Source: Calycina herbarum
Taxonomy: Eukaryota > Ascomycota > Leotiomycetes > Helotiales > Pezizellaceae
Reading direction: 5' to 3'
DNA length: 64,000 bases
NCBI GenBank assembly: GCA_001414485.1
Contig: LLEY01000163.1
Coordinates: 62,001-126,000 of the forward strand
Positions within the stretch are counted from its first letter, which is position 1, and every line of letters starts with the position of its first letter. This document shows, in pieces, positions 10,150 through 22,775 of the stretch. Both the position numbers and the translations under genes were made by a program. A model generated the notes under the pieces. That model worked only from the letters and a program-made list of their open reading frames with translations, had not been told where the DNA came from and made no database searches.

Positions 10150-10741
10150 ACACAAACGCTAGATCGAACTTATAAAGCGTATTAATAAATCCAGCGAAGA
10201 GATAGCTCCTTATACTTAATACGAACGTTCTAGACGAAGATGTATAGCTATAGCTTCAAACTTAGAGGTTAACAAATGTTCTAAGTATATAAGGCAGAAG
10301 AAATCCTACGATGTTAAGTCGCGAAATCGAATACCCTTACTTTCCGACTAGTCCTTGATCGACTAGTAACGACGAAAATTAAGGGACGAAGAAGAACGAG
10401 CCTAGCAGTCCTAACAGGAAGCGGCTACTAAGGTTCTTCGTTTGCGAAAACTTTAGCGCTAACTCGACGAGCGAGAACAGCAGCTGATTTACTCTAGTTT
10501 AAACTCTATAGCTAAGCTAGAGGAGAAAGAGGAGGAAGAGAGAAAAGATAGGAAAAGACAGAAGGAGAAGGAGCATAGAGAGGAAGAAGCTGCTAGGCTG
10601 GCCGCCCTTCCTACCTCTGACCCCGTTTTCGATCTAGCTCTTAACCCTGCTTTTCTAGAATCTTTTCCTCCTGATTATAAGATGTAGACAACCCTGGGTT
10701 TTAATAGTAGAACTCCTAAAGTTCCCTTAAGCAACGGTTAA
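10150..10741 (+). pseudogene. Antisense extra frame in chromovirus 1: Zn2Cys6-like plus coiled coil
   Basis: Runs opposite to pol, between the polypurine tract and the end of pol. At 10211-10309 the residues are Y-x2-Y-x6-C-x11-C-x2-Y-x6-Y; each Tyr is TAT or TAC, the RIP product of TGT or TGC, so the ancestral spacing is CX2CX6CX11CX2CX6C, the fungal Zn2Cys6 pattern. A charged heptad-like region follows (QRRKLRDEEERAQQ, LEEKEEEERKDRKRQKEKEH), then the tail DYKM.TTLGFNSRTPKV and a TAA at 10739-10741 that all five copies share. The last roughly 95 bp overlap the pol tail on the other strand, so conservation there could be due to pol. The true start is not visible. It may have been a DNA-binding regulator of the element; no function is shown. 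Confidence 0.62.
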
Positions 10742-13700
10742 GATTATTTTTTAGTTCTTAAGTGTTTTCTAAGTATAGGTAATCTAACTATTTAATTAAG
10801 TACCTAATCTTACCTCTAATAATCTTATAGTTAAGAATCCTCTTAACTTCGTATTTAACGTTTAGATTAACTAGTTGAATTTCTATAAATAGAGCTAGTA
10901 GTGCTCCTAGTAGTACTAGTTTAAGTAAGGATATATAGGATACTAGATAGATATTTATTATCTTTAGTAGTACTAATTTATAATTTAAAGGTCCTTTAAC
11001 ACGTTTAATTTTAAATAGTCTAAGTTTTTTATAATCTAGTTTATTACTTAGTCTTTTCGTATTAATATTTCTCTATACTAAATAGACTTTATCCCTCTCT
11101 TTTAGTATTAGCTCCTAACTACGTCGTTTATTATAATAGTATATATTTCTTTTAGCTATGAATTATAAATCCTCTATAAGTTCCTTATATAGCTCTTTGA
11201 TTTTTAAGACGTAAATACGAGTAAGTTAGTTGTCGATATACTAATAATTTATATCTAAAGTTAGTATAGAATAGCGTAATAAGTGTTATTTCTATTACTA
11301 AACTGTTATAGGCAAACTATGCTAAAGGCAGTAGCTCTACCTAGTTGTTTTATTAGTAGTTTATATAATAATAAAGGTATATTTTAACTACTTAATTTAT
11401 CTATTTATTTCCTCTATTTATTTAAGAGTAAAAAGCTATAAAGAGCTTTCTTTTCGTACCTAATTATTCTATAAGAGCGATTTAAAATTTTAAGGTAAAG
11501 AGCTTGTCTTTATTTAAGAGTATTTCTTTAAGTAGTCTATATCTTAAGACTACTTCTCTAAGGAATATAAATACTAATTCCTTAGCTATACTTAACTCTA
11601 TATATACTATTAGAATTATATACTTTATAAGTCGTTCTATAATAACTAGGATTATATTATATTTAACTCTTATTATTAGGTCTTTAGATTTTAGTAATTT
11701 AATAATAAAATCTATAAATATTAATTTCTAAGGTACTTATAGTATTAGAGTAGTGTTTATCTGTTTATAAGGAGTATAGTAGGAAGCCTTATTCTAGATA
11801 TAGATATTATATTCTATTATTACTTCCTTAACTATTGTAGATAACTGATTAATATAGTAGTGTTATCTTATCTTCTAAAGGGTTCTATAGATTTCTTAGT
11901 AACTATAAACAGGCGTAGTATAGTATTCTTATATAAATTCCTTTATATATAAGCTAGGAACTTATAATTTCCCTTTTATATACTAGTTATAACCTTTATA
12001 TATATTCTAAATCTTATTTATCTAGATATTATTTATTACTACTATCTTATATATAGTAGGTACTAAGTCTCTATTCTTAAGAGTTTTTAAGATTATAATC
12101 TTCTTATACTCTTTGTTTCTCTTATATCTAGGTTTCTAGCTAAGAGTATTAGCTTAAGTATTTAACGTTTCCTTTATATATTAAATAATAATATTAAATC
12201 TTTCTAATATTTCTAACTATCTAGCTAATTGTCTTATTATAAGTTCCTTAGTTATTATAAACGTTCTAAGGTTTTTATAGTTAGATAAAATTATAACTAG
12301 GTATTTTACTAGCTATAAATAGATTCTCTAGTATTCTAAAGTTAATACTATAATAAGTAATTCCTTATTAAAGATGTTATAATTTTATTATACTAGGTTA
12401 AATGTTTTAGAATAATATATAATAGATATAAGTTTTCTCTTATTATTTAGTTATAGGTAAATCGTATCTACTACTATATCTAAGACGTCTATTTCGATTA
12501 TACTAGGTTTATCTATATTAAAATTATATAGAATAGGTTTTTCTATAAATTTTGTTTTAATTTTCTAAAAAGCATTCTCTATTTATTTATTCTATATAAA
12601 CTTAATAGCTTTTTTAACTAGTACTAATATTAGTTTAGTAATCTTTACATAGTCTTAGATAAATAGATAGTAGAAGTTTATAAATCTAAGAAAGGACTAT
12701 ATATCTTTTATATTCTCTAGTAACTTCTAGTTTAAGATGTCTTAGATCTTTACTAGATCTATCTCTATTTTCTCTAAGCTAAATACCTATTCTAGGAAAA
12801 GTGTCTAAGTTACTCTAAACTCGTATTTTAAGAGTTTTAACTAAGAGTTTACTTTTATAAGTTATTATAAAACTTCTCTAATATATCTCTTATATTCCTC
12901 TTCTTTTTCTAAGAAGATTAGGATATTATCTAGATAATAAATTACTATTACTCTTAAAAAAATTTTAAAATATTATTATTTTATCTCTAATATATAGCTA
13001 GTACGTTATAGAGTCTAAATAGTATAACTATATATTTATAAAGGCTCGATAGTAAGGTAAATACTATCTTCTATTTATCTCTAACTTTTATTTATATAAG
13101 TTTATAAGCGTTTTATTAATCTAGTTTCGTAAATCGTACTATCTTATCTAACTTATCTTATAAGTATTAGCTAGGTAGTAGCGGATAAGCGTCCTTAACT
13201 ATAGTATAATTTACTTCTTAGTAATTAATATATACTCTTCTATCTAGATCGTCTTTCTTTTTAATAATAAGTATATTTAAGGTAATTAGCAACTTAGATC
13301 TTCTAATATATCTCTTCTTAATACCTTCTTTTATATAACTTTCTATTCTCTATAGGCTTTTTTAGTTATATAACTAAAGCTTCTACTTTAAGAGGTAATA
13401 ACCCTCTTTTAATTTAATCTTATAATCTTATAAGCGATGTTTTAGCAAGGCTTATAAGTCTTCTAGGTTTTTAAACAAAGCTTTAAATTCTCTATACTAT
13501 ATAGGTATTTTGTTATTAGCTTTCTTACTAACCTATAGAGGACCCTAGACAAGGTGTTCTAGTATCTTAGAAGAGGTAGTACTAACCTCGTTCTAGCCTT
13601 ATAGTTATAATTATAATCTTATATAATTATATTAACTAAAGGTTATTATTTAAGCCTTCTAATTAATATCTAGATTATGTTCCTAAATCTATAGTATACT

Positions 13701-15850
13701 AAGTATTACTTCCTTACTTTCTATTTTAATAATATCGAATTATATATCTAAATAGTACTCTTCGATATTAACCTTTATTAGAATAGTTTACTAATTAATA
13801 ATCCTATCTTAATAGACAACGTCTATTCTGTTAACCACCTCTAGATAGTATAGTTTTATATTCTCGATTAGAACGTTTAGCTTTTTTAAAGCTATTAAGG
13901 AGAGGAAATTACCTATTACTCTAGAATTAATTATAACTCGAAGTTCCTTTCTCTTAATTTTCACAGTTATAACTAACTAACTTTCTCTAGAGATAGTATT
14001 TAGTTCTCTAATTATTAGTTAATAGAGCTTCTTCTATACTAACTCCGTTTCTTAGTCTATGTCGTATTCGTTTATCTCTTAGAAGATTATACTAAATAAC
14101 TTTCTACTTCCCGATTCCTAAAATATTACTCTAACTTTTCTAACTAAAGCAACTATAGTATACTAGCCTCCTATTTTTAGTATAGCTTCCTTATTATCAG
14201 GTAGCGTGCCTAAGAAACTAGGTTTTAGGCGTCTTATAAAGTTATTAGAACCCTGCTATTACTATAAGCTAGTTTCTTTCTAAAGATCTATAACTATCTA
14301 AATATCTCCTATTTTAGACAGACTAGATAGCTTACTAAATACTATTTATTCTAGTCTAGGTTCTTTAAATTTAATAGTTTCCCTTCTAGTAACAAGGCTT
14401 ACTAATATTATCCTATCCTATTTATTCTAAACTATTTTATAGGTAGTTAAAATAGTAGAGTTAATTCCTTAAGTAGAGTATAGGCTCTAGAAATCAGGTT
14501 TCTAGTTTTCTATATATATCTATTTATTCCCTCTCTTAAAGGTTCTAATAAATACCTATGTCTTACCTTATTTAGGCTTATATATTCTTAGATTTACTTC
14601 TAACGAATTAGATTCTAATTCTAATAACTCTAATAAACTTATTAATAGTAGTAACTTGTATTCTACTTAAAGAGGTAATCTATATTCTATTTCTGATTAT
14701 ATATCGTAATATTCTTTAAGAAGTAGATCCCTACTATTATTAGTATCCTATATCTTACTATCTAGGAGCTCGATTCCTTCGTTTAACTATAGGTATATAG
14801 TACCTGTCGTTATATCTAAGGCATCTGTTTCAATCTACGTACTATATCCTCTAGCCTCGAGTTCTTTATCCGTAAGTTTAATTTTTTCTAGTAAGGCTAC
14901 TTCTTTTTAAATAGTAGTATTAGCTTATTTCCCTTTAGAGTCTTTCTTCTTACTATACTTATTTGCTCTATAGCTAGAAAGGCTATAGTTATAACATAAG
15001 TTCTACTTACGACGACGATCTCGCTCTTTCTAGGAAAGCTCTTTTCTTAGTAGGTTTCTACCTTAAGTTCCTTTTCCTTAGACCTAACGTTTCTAAGTAG
15101 TATTAACTTCTATAGGATCTCTATAGTCCTTTTTTCTACCTTTTCCTTAATGTCGATGTCTATAACTACCCTTTTTCTCTAGACTCTACTTATAATTCCG
15201 ATTATCGATCTTAATTATATTATTAGTTAACTTATCAAGTATGTCTAGGAAGTTATCCCTAGCTAATTCATCCTTGACACTATCCTTTAATCCTCTATAG
15301 TACTGCTTATATAAGGCTTCATCGTTTTAGCTAAGACGTATAGAGTATTACTAAAATATTAATATATATTTAGCTACTAACCTCTTTTATTAGAGGCTAT
15401 ACAAAGCTCGTACCGCTTTCTTCTTTAAATCCACATCTATAAACACCTGATTAATTCCTTTCTTAAATCTAGTAACAGTTAAAAACAATCTTTAAGTGCT
15501 TTTACTTATAAGGTTTAATACTTTTCTATTCGAAGTTTTATTCTTCTAAAAATCTTCTAAATATAGCTCTATCTAGTTATATACTACTCTCTTAAGATAG
15601 GTAGTAAGCTATATAACTTGATTAGTTTTATAAGTAAACTATACTAAATAAAAGTTTAAGTATATTAAAGCTTTTATAATAAACTTAGCAAGTTTCTCTA
15701 AAGAGCTATTAAACGTCTTTAGTACCGGCAATTTCACTTCCTCTCTAAGAGTAGTAACTGGTACTACTAGTATTATTAGTGCTAGGGGTAGTATAGGAGT
15801 TAAACCTAAGAATAGCGTAGTTTTTAATATTATATTAGTAGTACTTCTAC
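10648..15850 (-). pseudogene. Chromovirus 1 gag-pol with C-terminal chromodomain
   Basis: Read on the minus strand. Gag carries a zinc knuckle (CYNYSLSSYRANK) at about 15000-14950. RT shows YLDNILIF near 12940, the catalytic YLDD with its second Asp changed to Asn. The integrase core lies at about 11760-11480. The tail shows a chromodomain: KYEVKRILNYKIIRGKIRYL (about 10870-10800) and LDYLYLENT with the usual following Trp now a stop. The polyprotein appears to end at a TAA near 10648. Known role of the chromodomain: directs integration to modified histones in heterochromatin. Dozens of stops make it non-coding. Confidence 0.88.
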
Positions 15851-15864
15851 TTAGGTGCTTAAAG

Positions 15865-16318
15865 TATAACGAAACTTAAACGAACTAAATAAAGATAGCT
15901 AAGTCTCGAAGGTTAGTATATAGGTAAGAAGTATAGATATAATAGATTGTTTACTTAGAAGTAAACTCGTTACTTATATTAAAGATATTAAATAAGATAA
16001 TAAGATTAATAACTAAAGTTAAGTATAAAGCTCCTATCTAATAGTAGAAGTACTAGTTCTATATAGACCCTCTATATCCCTTGGCCGTTATAGTCGATTT
16101 GCCTAACTATAGTCGACACGGTCGACCCGTCGGCTATGTCGCTTACCTTCCTAGTTACGTGATTATAACCAACTTCTAATAGTAAGATCCTAGAATTCCT
16201 AAATACTCTTCTATATTACAGATTCCCTTCTATATTACCTTCTATTTCCTAGACGTTGTACCTTGTCCTATTAGAACGCCGTCTAGACTACTTATTATAT
16301 AAAACGTGATTCGTAATA
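15865..16318 (-). repeat. 5' LTR of chromovirus 1
   Basis: Same family as 9595-10038, including the GTCGAC-rich variable part. Starts TATAACGAAAC (G-to-A in the end base pair) and ends TTCGTAATA. The 12-base leader CTTTAAGCACCT lies on its gag side, as in the other copies. Confidence 0.9.
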
Positions 16319-17146
16319 TAAGACTATATATAACCTTGTATAAGAATCCCTATATTACCTTACAGATGTCGACATTAGACACCTCTATAAGCGCTTTAGT
16401 TACCTATCTATACTACGCTTATAGCGTGTACTCAAGTATACTAGTTACGATGTCGAGTAAGACATTCTATAACACCTTACTAAATACTATAAGTATTACT
16501 AAAAGCATAGAAAGTCACCTAGTCGATTTAAATTTATACTTTATAATAATATTAAGTTTAATTATAATATAATTATAGATGTCTTCTTTTTAGAAGAAAA
16601 GCTAGTATTATATATTATAGATTAAGAAACTCGATATTAATCTAGAGACTTCCTACTAGATATAAGTATAAAGAGTACCTAGGAGACCTTTCAAAAGTGC
16701 TAGATTAATACCTACTTAGGACCTTCTGACTATGTTACTATAGACGCTAGAAAGAACTTCGTTATAAAGAAGTTTAAGAGGTATATAAATTCGATAGGAA
16801 TTAAGGTTAAAACCGTACTAGTAGAAGTATATAACTCTATTAGTATAGTAGAATAATACTATAGACCGATTTGCTATATTTACTTAATTATCTAGGAATA
16901 ATAACCTAGTCTTATAAAGGCCTCTACTCTCTAAATAGCTTTTAAAGCTATTAACGATATAGTAGGACCTGATAGTTTAGTATCTACTTTACTCGTATAT
17001 AGCGCTTATCCTAGAATAGCTAAAAGTAATACTCTCTTATAATCGATATCTTAGAGATATAAGACCTATATAAAGGCTACTAAAGAAGTATATAAATTAC
17101 TTATAAAGCGTTAAATTATAGATACTCTTAATACCTAGAACGGTCC
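16319..17146 (+). pseudogene. Copia A integrase core (continued)
   Basis: Continues the Copia A polyprotein after chromovirus 1. Visible pieces are DVDIRHLYKRF, SPSRFKF, the first catalytic Asp region FNYNIIIDVFF, the second Asp in GPSDYVTIDARKNF, and the Glu region SIVE.YYRPI, matching the Copia integrase order. Stops are TAG or TAA at former Gln and Trp codons. Cut at 17146 by chromovirus 2. Confidence 0.85.
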
Positions 17147-17553
17147 TATAACGAAACTCAAACGAACTAAACAAAGATAACTAAGTCTCGAAGGTTAGTA
17201 TACAGATAAGAAGTATAGATACGCTAGGTTGTTTACTTAGAAGTAAACTCGTTACTTATATTAAAGATATTAAATAATATAATAAGATTAATAACTAAAG
17301 TTAAGCACGAAGCTCCTATCTAATAGTAGACGTGCTAGTATATATAGAACCTCTTATACTACCTAGATCTCTATATAAGCCTAGATCCCTAGATCCCTCT
17401 AGATCCCTTAAGGGATCTAAGAGGATCTATTATATAACTACTAATAGTTATTTAATAGTAAGATCCTAGAATGCCTAAATACCTTTATATTACTAATTCT
17501 CTCTTATATTATCTTCTATTTCCTAGATATCGTACCTTATTCTATTAGAGTAC
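17147..17553 (-). repeat. 3' LTR of chromovirus 2, left part
   Basis: Starts TATAACGAAACTC. The variable part is made of GATCC/GGATC repeats (about 17380-17430). Interrupted after 17553 by Gypsy-2 copy 1; the last 39 bp continue at 23023-23061. Confidence 0.88.
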
Positions 17554-17795
17554 TGTTAAGGGTTACACTCGTGGAATAAGTCTCGGAGTACTCCAGCGAC
17601 GCATTCACGTGACCTCGCTTGGCAACGCATGGACGTAACAGAACCTTCGAGAGTACCCTTAGCAGAAACCTCTAGAAAGAGCTAACTAAGTATATAAGTT
17701 AGCAAGGACTCTAACTTAGAAAGGATAATCGAATCTTCTTATATATAGACAGCCTCTATAGTTTAATTCATCAGCACTTGCTATAAGCCCTGATA
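17554..17795 (+). repeat. 5' LTR of Gypsy-2 copy 1
   Basis: 242 bp. The following TTAGATTCGATT could be a damaged primer-binding site (TGG altered to TAG), since copy 2 has the same bases next to its LTR. Confidence 0.9.
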
Positions 17796-17811
17796 TTAGA
17801 TTCGATTTAAA

Positions 17812-17990
17812 AAACAACGGGCCTTTATAGTAATACTAGAACATATTAGGCCATTTTAGTAACACTGGAATACAACGGGCCTTTACGGTAATACTAGAAC
17901 ATATTAGGCTATTTTAGTAACACTAGAATATATCGGGCCTTTACGGCAATACTAGAACTTACAGGCTATTTCACAGCATTTATAGAACTT
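17812..17990 (+). repeat. 29-bp tandem repeats in the Gypsy-2 leader
   Basis: About five to six units alternating between two types, one with CGGGCCTTTA.GGTAATACTAG and the other with TTAGGC.ATTTTAGTAACAC, giving a 58-bp higher period. They lie between the 5' LTR and gag. Copy 2 carries the same array (59695-59900). Confidence 0.8.
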
Positions 17991-17999
17991 ACGGATAAT

Positions 18000-20900
18000 A
18001 GGAGAACTATAAGAAGGCGGTATACTGAATCAGCTACCTACCTGGTTCCTATAGTATGTTTAAGAGTAGTGGAATTAGTTAATATCTACTTAAGAGGACG
18101 ATTGTCTATAGATTATAAATAAGCAAAAGAAGGATAAGGAAGCTTGCTTATAGATAGTCTACAACGATAATAAACCTAGGAAATCTCTTCCTCCGCTACT
18201 GGAATTCTATAGAGACTCGGATAAGCTAGAAGCTTAGTTATAACAAGTATAAGCTAAAATCGAAGTCGACTACTATAGATATACTAAATACGTTAAGTTT
18301 TAGGCACTTAACAGATCCTTATAGGGTAAGGCGCTCCGTAGAATAGAAGCATAGGTACGGGAACAGGGCAAGCCAGAGCTAGCTAATAGCAGTGATTTCT
18401 TAAGTCGAGTAGAGTTTATGTTTAGAGACCCGTAGGCTAAGGAAAGAGTATAACGAAAGCTAGAATCCTTCTGCTAGGGCTTAAGACTATTCCTAGAGGT
18501 CTTTACGAAATAGCAAGCCCTGCTTATAGAGTCTAGAGGAGGATCTTAGCTAGACGACGTAAAGAAGGTGTCTCTTAACCGAATCCTTAGTAACGAGTTA
18601 GTTAAGGCAATAATTACAGTTCCTTCTTAATCTAACTTCGAGTCTTACTACTCTATTATTAAAGAAACGGACAACCGCTTAAGGGCTTATAAAGCTCGAA
18701 TATTAAGATCCAGGGCCTAGACTCTCCTAGAAACACTATAGACCTCTTAGAAACGCTCGACAGATACTATATAGTAGGTAATAAGTAGTAATATCGCTAA
18801 CAGACCGAAAGTCACCTATAAGGCATCCGTAGAGGGCATAGATTAGGAACCGGCACCTGCTAAAGTCTTAACAACTAGTACTAAGCGTGCTAAATAGGTG
18901 TCCTAGGAAGAACGAAGCAACCGTGCTCGTACTAGTCGCTGTCTTCGCTGCGGAGCTACTAGTTATTTTGTTTAAGAATGTCTATATAGACTACTAAGGC
19001 GACCTATAACAGCGGATTCGGTCCGTAAACAGAAGGCAGAGGTTAAGGAAGTAGCGTCAGAATTAGAAGAAGAAGACGGTAATATCTCCTCGGATTCGGA
19101 AAACTAGTAGCTCCTATTAGAAAGCGTAGGCAGGGGCGACGAAGGGAGTTATTAGTAATAGATACTTAGAGACATTTTAAGTAGGAATATATAGACGAAA
19201 AACCTCTTCTTATATCGGCTTTAGTAAATAGGGTAGCTACTTTATAAGCCTTAGTAGATTTAGAGTGTTTAGTCTATAGAATTGTTTTAGACCGTTTTAT
19301 CTATTATTATTAGCTCTCTTATATATAAATCATACTAAGGTATTTACAGTTAGTAGAAGGAGTATTAGAGGATGCTATATCCTAAGTAGTATCTTTTAGC
19401 ATAGACATTAGAGGCTACTAGCAGAAACGGGTTTATACTTACGTAGTCTCTAAGATCGAGAGCTATAAAATAATTCTAGGAAAATCTTAGTTAAGGAGAG
19501 AGCAAGCTTTACTTAACGCTGCTAAGGGATGCTTACTCTTCTAAGACTCTGGGTTAGAAGTTTATAGCGAGCTAGAAAAGTCTTACTACTACAAGTAACT
19601 AAGCGCAGCCGTCTTCTACTTTCTTACAGATCGAAAACAGAAGCTACAGGTCTTTATAGCAAGCCTTACAGATATTACAAAAGCATTAGCAGAAAAGAAG
19701 TATATAGACCTACGGACGAAGCTACCTAGCTAGATTAGCCTAGAATTCTATCTAGCATTTAATAAGAAGGAAGTAAATAAGTTACTAGTATATTATAAAG
19801 GAATTAATCATAGTATTAAGCTCTTATAGACCGAAAACGGATCAGAAGAAACAGTCCTCTAGGGGCCACTCTATAACATGTTACGAGACAAGCTGTTAGT
19901 ACTCTATAAAACCCTAACAGAGTTACTAAATAAGGAATTTATTTAAGTAAGCAACTCTCTAGCAGCTACGCCAGTACTCTTCGTATAAAAGCTAGGAGGG
20001 GGTCTACAGTTCTATTACAACTACTGAGTACTAAATAAGTTAACCTATAAGGACCGCTACCCTTTGCCTTTAATCTAAGAAATACTTAACTAGATTAGGA
20101 AAGCTAAGTAGTTTATAAAAATAGATGTTATTACTACCTTTTATAAGATATAGATTAAGAAGGGAGATAAGTAGAAAACAGCTTTCTAGATATGCTTTAG
20201 GCTTTTTAAATAGCTTATTACCCCTTTTAAGCTTGCGAATACTCCTAGCACTTTCTAGTAGTATATTAATTATATACTTTAAGAGTTCTTAGACGACTTT
20301 GTCTTAGTATATATTAACAATGTCTTAGTCTTTATAGACAGCACCTATAACTAGCACCGCGAGCATGTCTATAAAGTAATATAAAGGCTTTAAGATGCTA
20401 GGCTACAGCTTAATATTAATAAGTACGAATTTAAAGTATAGTCTATAAAGTACCTTAGGTTTATTATAGAAGTAGGGAAAGGTTTATAGATAGACCCAGC
20501 TAAAATACAGGCTATTATAGATTAGAAAGTACTAATAACAGTAAAAGGCGTCCTTAGCTTCCTAGGATTTACGAATTTCTATCGACGGTTTATTAAGGAC
20601 TTTTTACAGATTATAGCTCCTCTCTATAGTCTTGTTAAAAAGGATATATCCTTCTAATAGACAGACGAAGCGAATAGAGCCTTCGAACAGTTAAAGCAGG
20701 CCTTTACAGAGGCCCTAGTACTAGCTTAGTTTAACCTAGATTACGAGACGGTCCTAGAGACAGACTCCTCTAGATATTACTTAAGAGGCGTGCTCTCTTA
20801 AGTAAAGAATAGCGTCTTACAGCCTGTAGCCTTCTTCTTAAAGAAACACATACCTGCTGAATATAATTACCTAATATATAACAAGGAGTTGTTAGCTATT

Positions 20901-22770
20901 ATTCGTTACCTTAAGGAATAGGAAGCAGAGTTAAAAAGTGTTAGGTAGTTTATAGTACTTATAGATTATAAGAATCTTAAGTACTTTATAACAGTCTATA
21001 AACTATCTAAAAGACAAATATAGTAGTAGTTAATACTTAGTAAGTTTAACCTAATTATCTAATACTACCTAGGTAAAGAGAGAGGACTACTAGATATACT
21101 AATAAGGAGGGACCAGGACCTCTCAGAGGAGGGAGATGAACGCCTTAATTATAGGATAGTATAATTGATTCTAGACAGAATGATTCAAGGAAATACTATA
21201 TAGCTAGTACTAGTGTTAGTAAACGGGAGGAATTAAGTAAGCGACGTAGTAACATAGCAAGCGTTTATAGACCAACTACGGAACCTCTAGGAAGAGGGAA
21301 AGGTATAGGACAAGGACTTCAGGCGTCTTATAGACACCGTCTACTAAGGAGATAGAGTGTTTCTAGTAGACCTCGCTTCTCTAGTTAAAGTCTCTATCTC
21401 TAACTACTTAGTTAATAAGAACAGTGATTTACGGTTTAGGGGTAGACTATAGGTCCCCGACTATAAGCCGCTATAGACTATAATTATATAGGAACTCTAT
21501 GATTCTACACTTACGAGCTATCCTAGTAAGAATAGGATAATTATAATAGTCTTAAGAGAGTTCTTCTAGCCAAACCTATAGACTATAGTTAAGCAGTTTA
21601 TCTGTAATTATAGAGTTTATAGACGTACTAAGGTCTAGAGGGATCGTAAATAAGGCCTGCTTCGTCTATTACTAATTCCTAAGTAGTAATAGCAGGAGAT
21701 CTCTGTTAACTTTATTAGACTACTACCTATAAGTAAAGGCTCTAATATAATAGTAGTATTCATAGACTGTTTAGGCAAAGGGGTGCTCCTTGCGGCCTAT
21801 AACTCGACTATATTATCAGAGGAATTTACTTGCTTATTTATTACTACATACTATAGCTTACATAGACTACCAAGAGTAATAGTGTCTGATAGGGGCCTGC
21901 AATTTATTAGACGAGCATGGAAGACGCTTTGTAACTTCTTACGGATTAAACGACGGATCTCTATAGCCTTCTATCTATAATCTGACGGGTTAACAGAACA
22001 GGCAAATACTAAAGTCGAGACGCTTCTACAGCAGTGGATTAATATAGCTTAGGACGACTAGGCCAACTAGCTACTAGTAGTATAGCTAGCTTTTAATAGA
22101 TAGGATTCAACATCAACGGGTGTAAGCCCCTTCTAACTTAGCTACGGCTATCTATTATAGACTATCGACCCTTTAACAGACGTCGTAGTACCTATAAACA
22201 CAAAAACACCAATTCAAAAGAGCGAAGCAATAGTAGCAAAGATTAAGGCTATTATAGAATAGGCATAATTATTAATAGTAAGAGTATAATAAGACTAGGA
22301 GACTTAAGCAAATCGTTTACAGAATACCGCTCCTACGTATAAGGTTAGAGACAAGGTTTACTTAAGCTTACGAAATATATAGACAGACAGGGCTAGTAAG
22401 AAACTAGACGCTCGATCCGCTAAGTTCATAGTTATCGAGGTTATTAGCCCGTCTATATATAGGCTAGACACCCCGCCTAGTATCTACAATGTCTTTAATA
22501 TAGACTTATTAAGGCCAGCAGCTATAGACCCGCTGCCTAGTTAAATTATAGACGATGATCAACCACCTATAATATTAGTAGACAATACTATAGAATAGTA
22601 AGTTAAAAGAATACTAGGTTAATAGTAAAAGAAGCTCTTAGGGAAAGGCTCTCGTACTCGACTCGAGTATAAGGTTAAATAGATAGGATACGTAAACCTA
22701 ACATAGGAACCTGCTACTGAGTTAGAGGACATAGTAACCCTAGACACCTACCTTTAAGAGCAGGAAGGGG
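18000..22770 (+). pseudogene. Gypsy-2 copy 1 gag-pol
   Basis: Plus strand, essentially one frame with many TAG and TAA stops. The gag zinc knuckle RCLRCGATSYFV.ECLY lies at 18937-18985. RT (about 19970-20480) shows YINNVLVF near 20310, the YIDD box with both Asp codons changed to Asn. [15 protein letters not shown] (about 20560) and the RNase H region follow. The integrase (about 21690-22050) still has a 65-codon open stretch at 21783-21980 with PRVIVSDRGLQFI, the second catalytic Asp. Typical Ty3/Gypsy order. Dead by stop codons. Confidence 0.9.
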
Positions 22771-22775
22771 GGTAA

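Larger units (their letters stand above)
9595..16318 (-). mobile_element. Chromovirus 1 (Ty3/Gypsy with chromodomain), complete but dead
   Basis: A 6.7-kb element inserted in Copia A integrase. LTRs lie at both ends, the target duplication is TAAGG (left) and TAAGA (right, one G-to-A change), and the polypurine tract AAGAAGGGGATAG lies next to the left (3') LTR on the minus strand. Order on the minus strand is 5' LTR, gag, protease, RT, RNase H, integrase, chromodomain, antisense extra frame, 3' LTR. Nearly every CpA/TpG is gone. Confidence 0.9.

Noticed and set aside
11504..11731. 75-codon open frame on the plus strand, almost the same as one at 46232-46459
   Set aside because: Both are the antisense of the integrase core of chromoviruses 1 and 4. 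RIP removes TG/CA and leaves few stops in this frame by chance; no domain is recognisable.
16306..16572. 88-codon open frame across the end of the chromovirus 1 LTR
   Set aside because: It is out of frame with the Copia integrase, whose true frame (DVDIRHLYKRF, FNYNIIIDVFF) runs through the same bases, and it starts inside an LTR.
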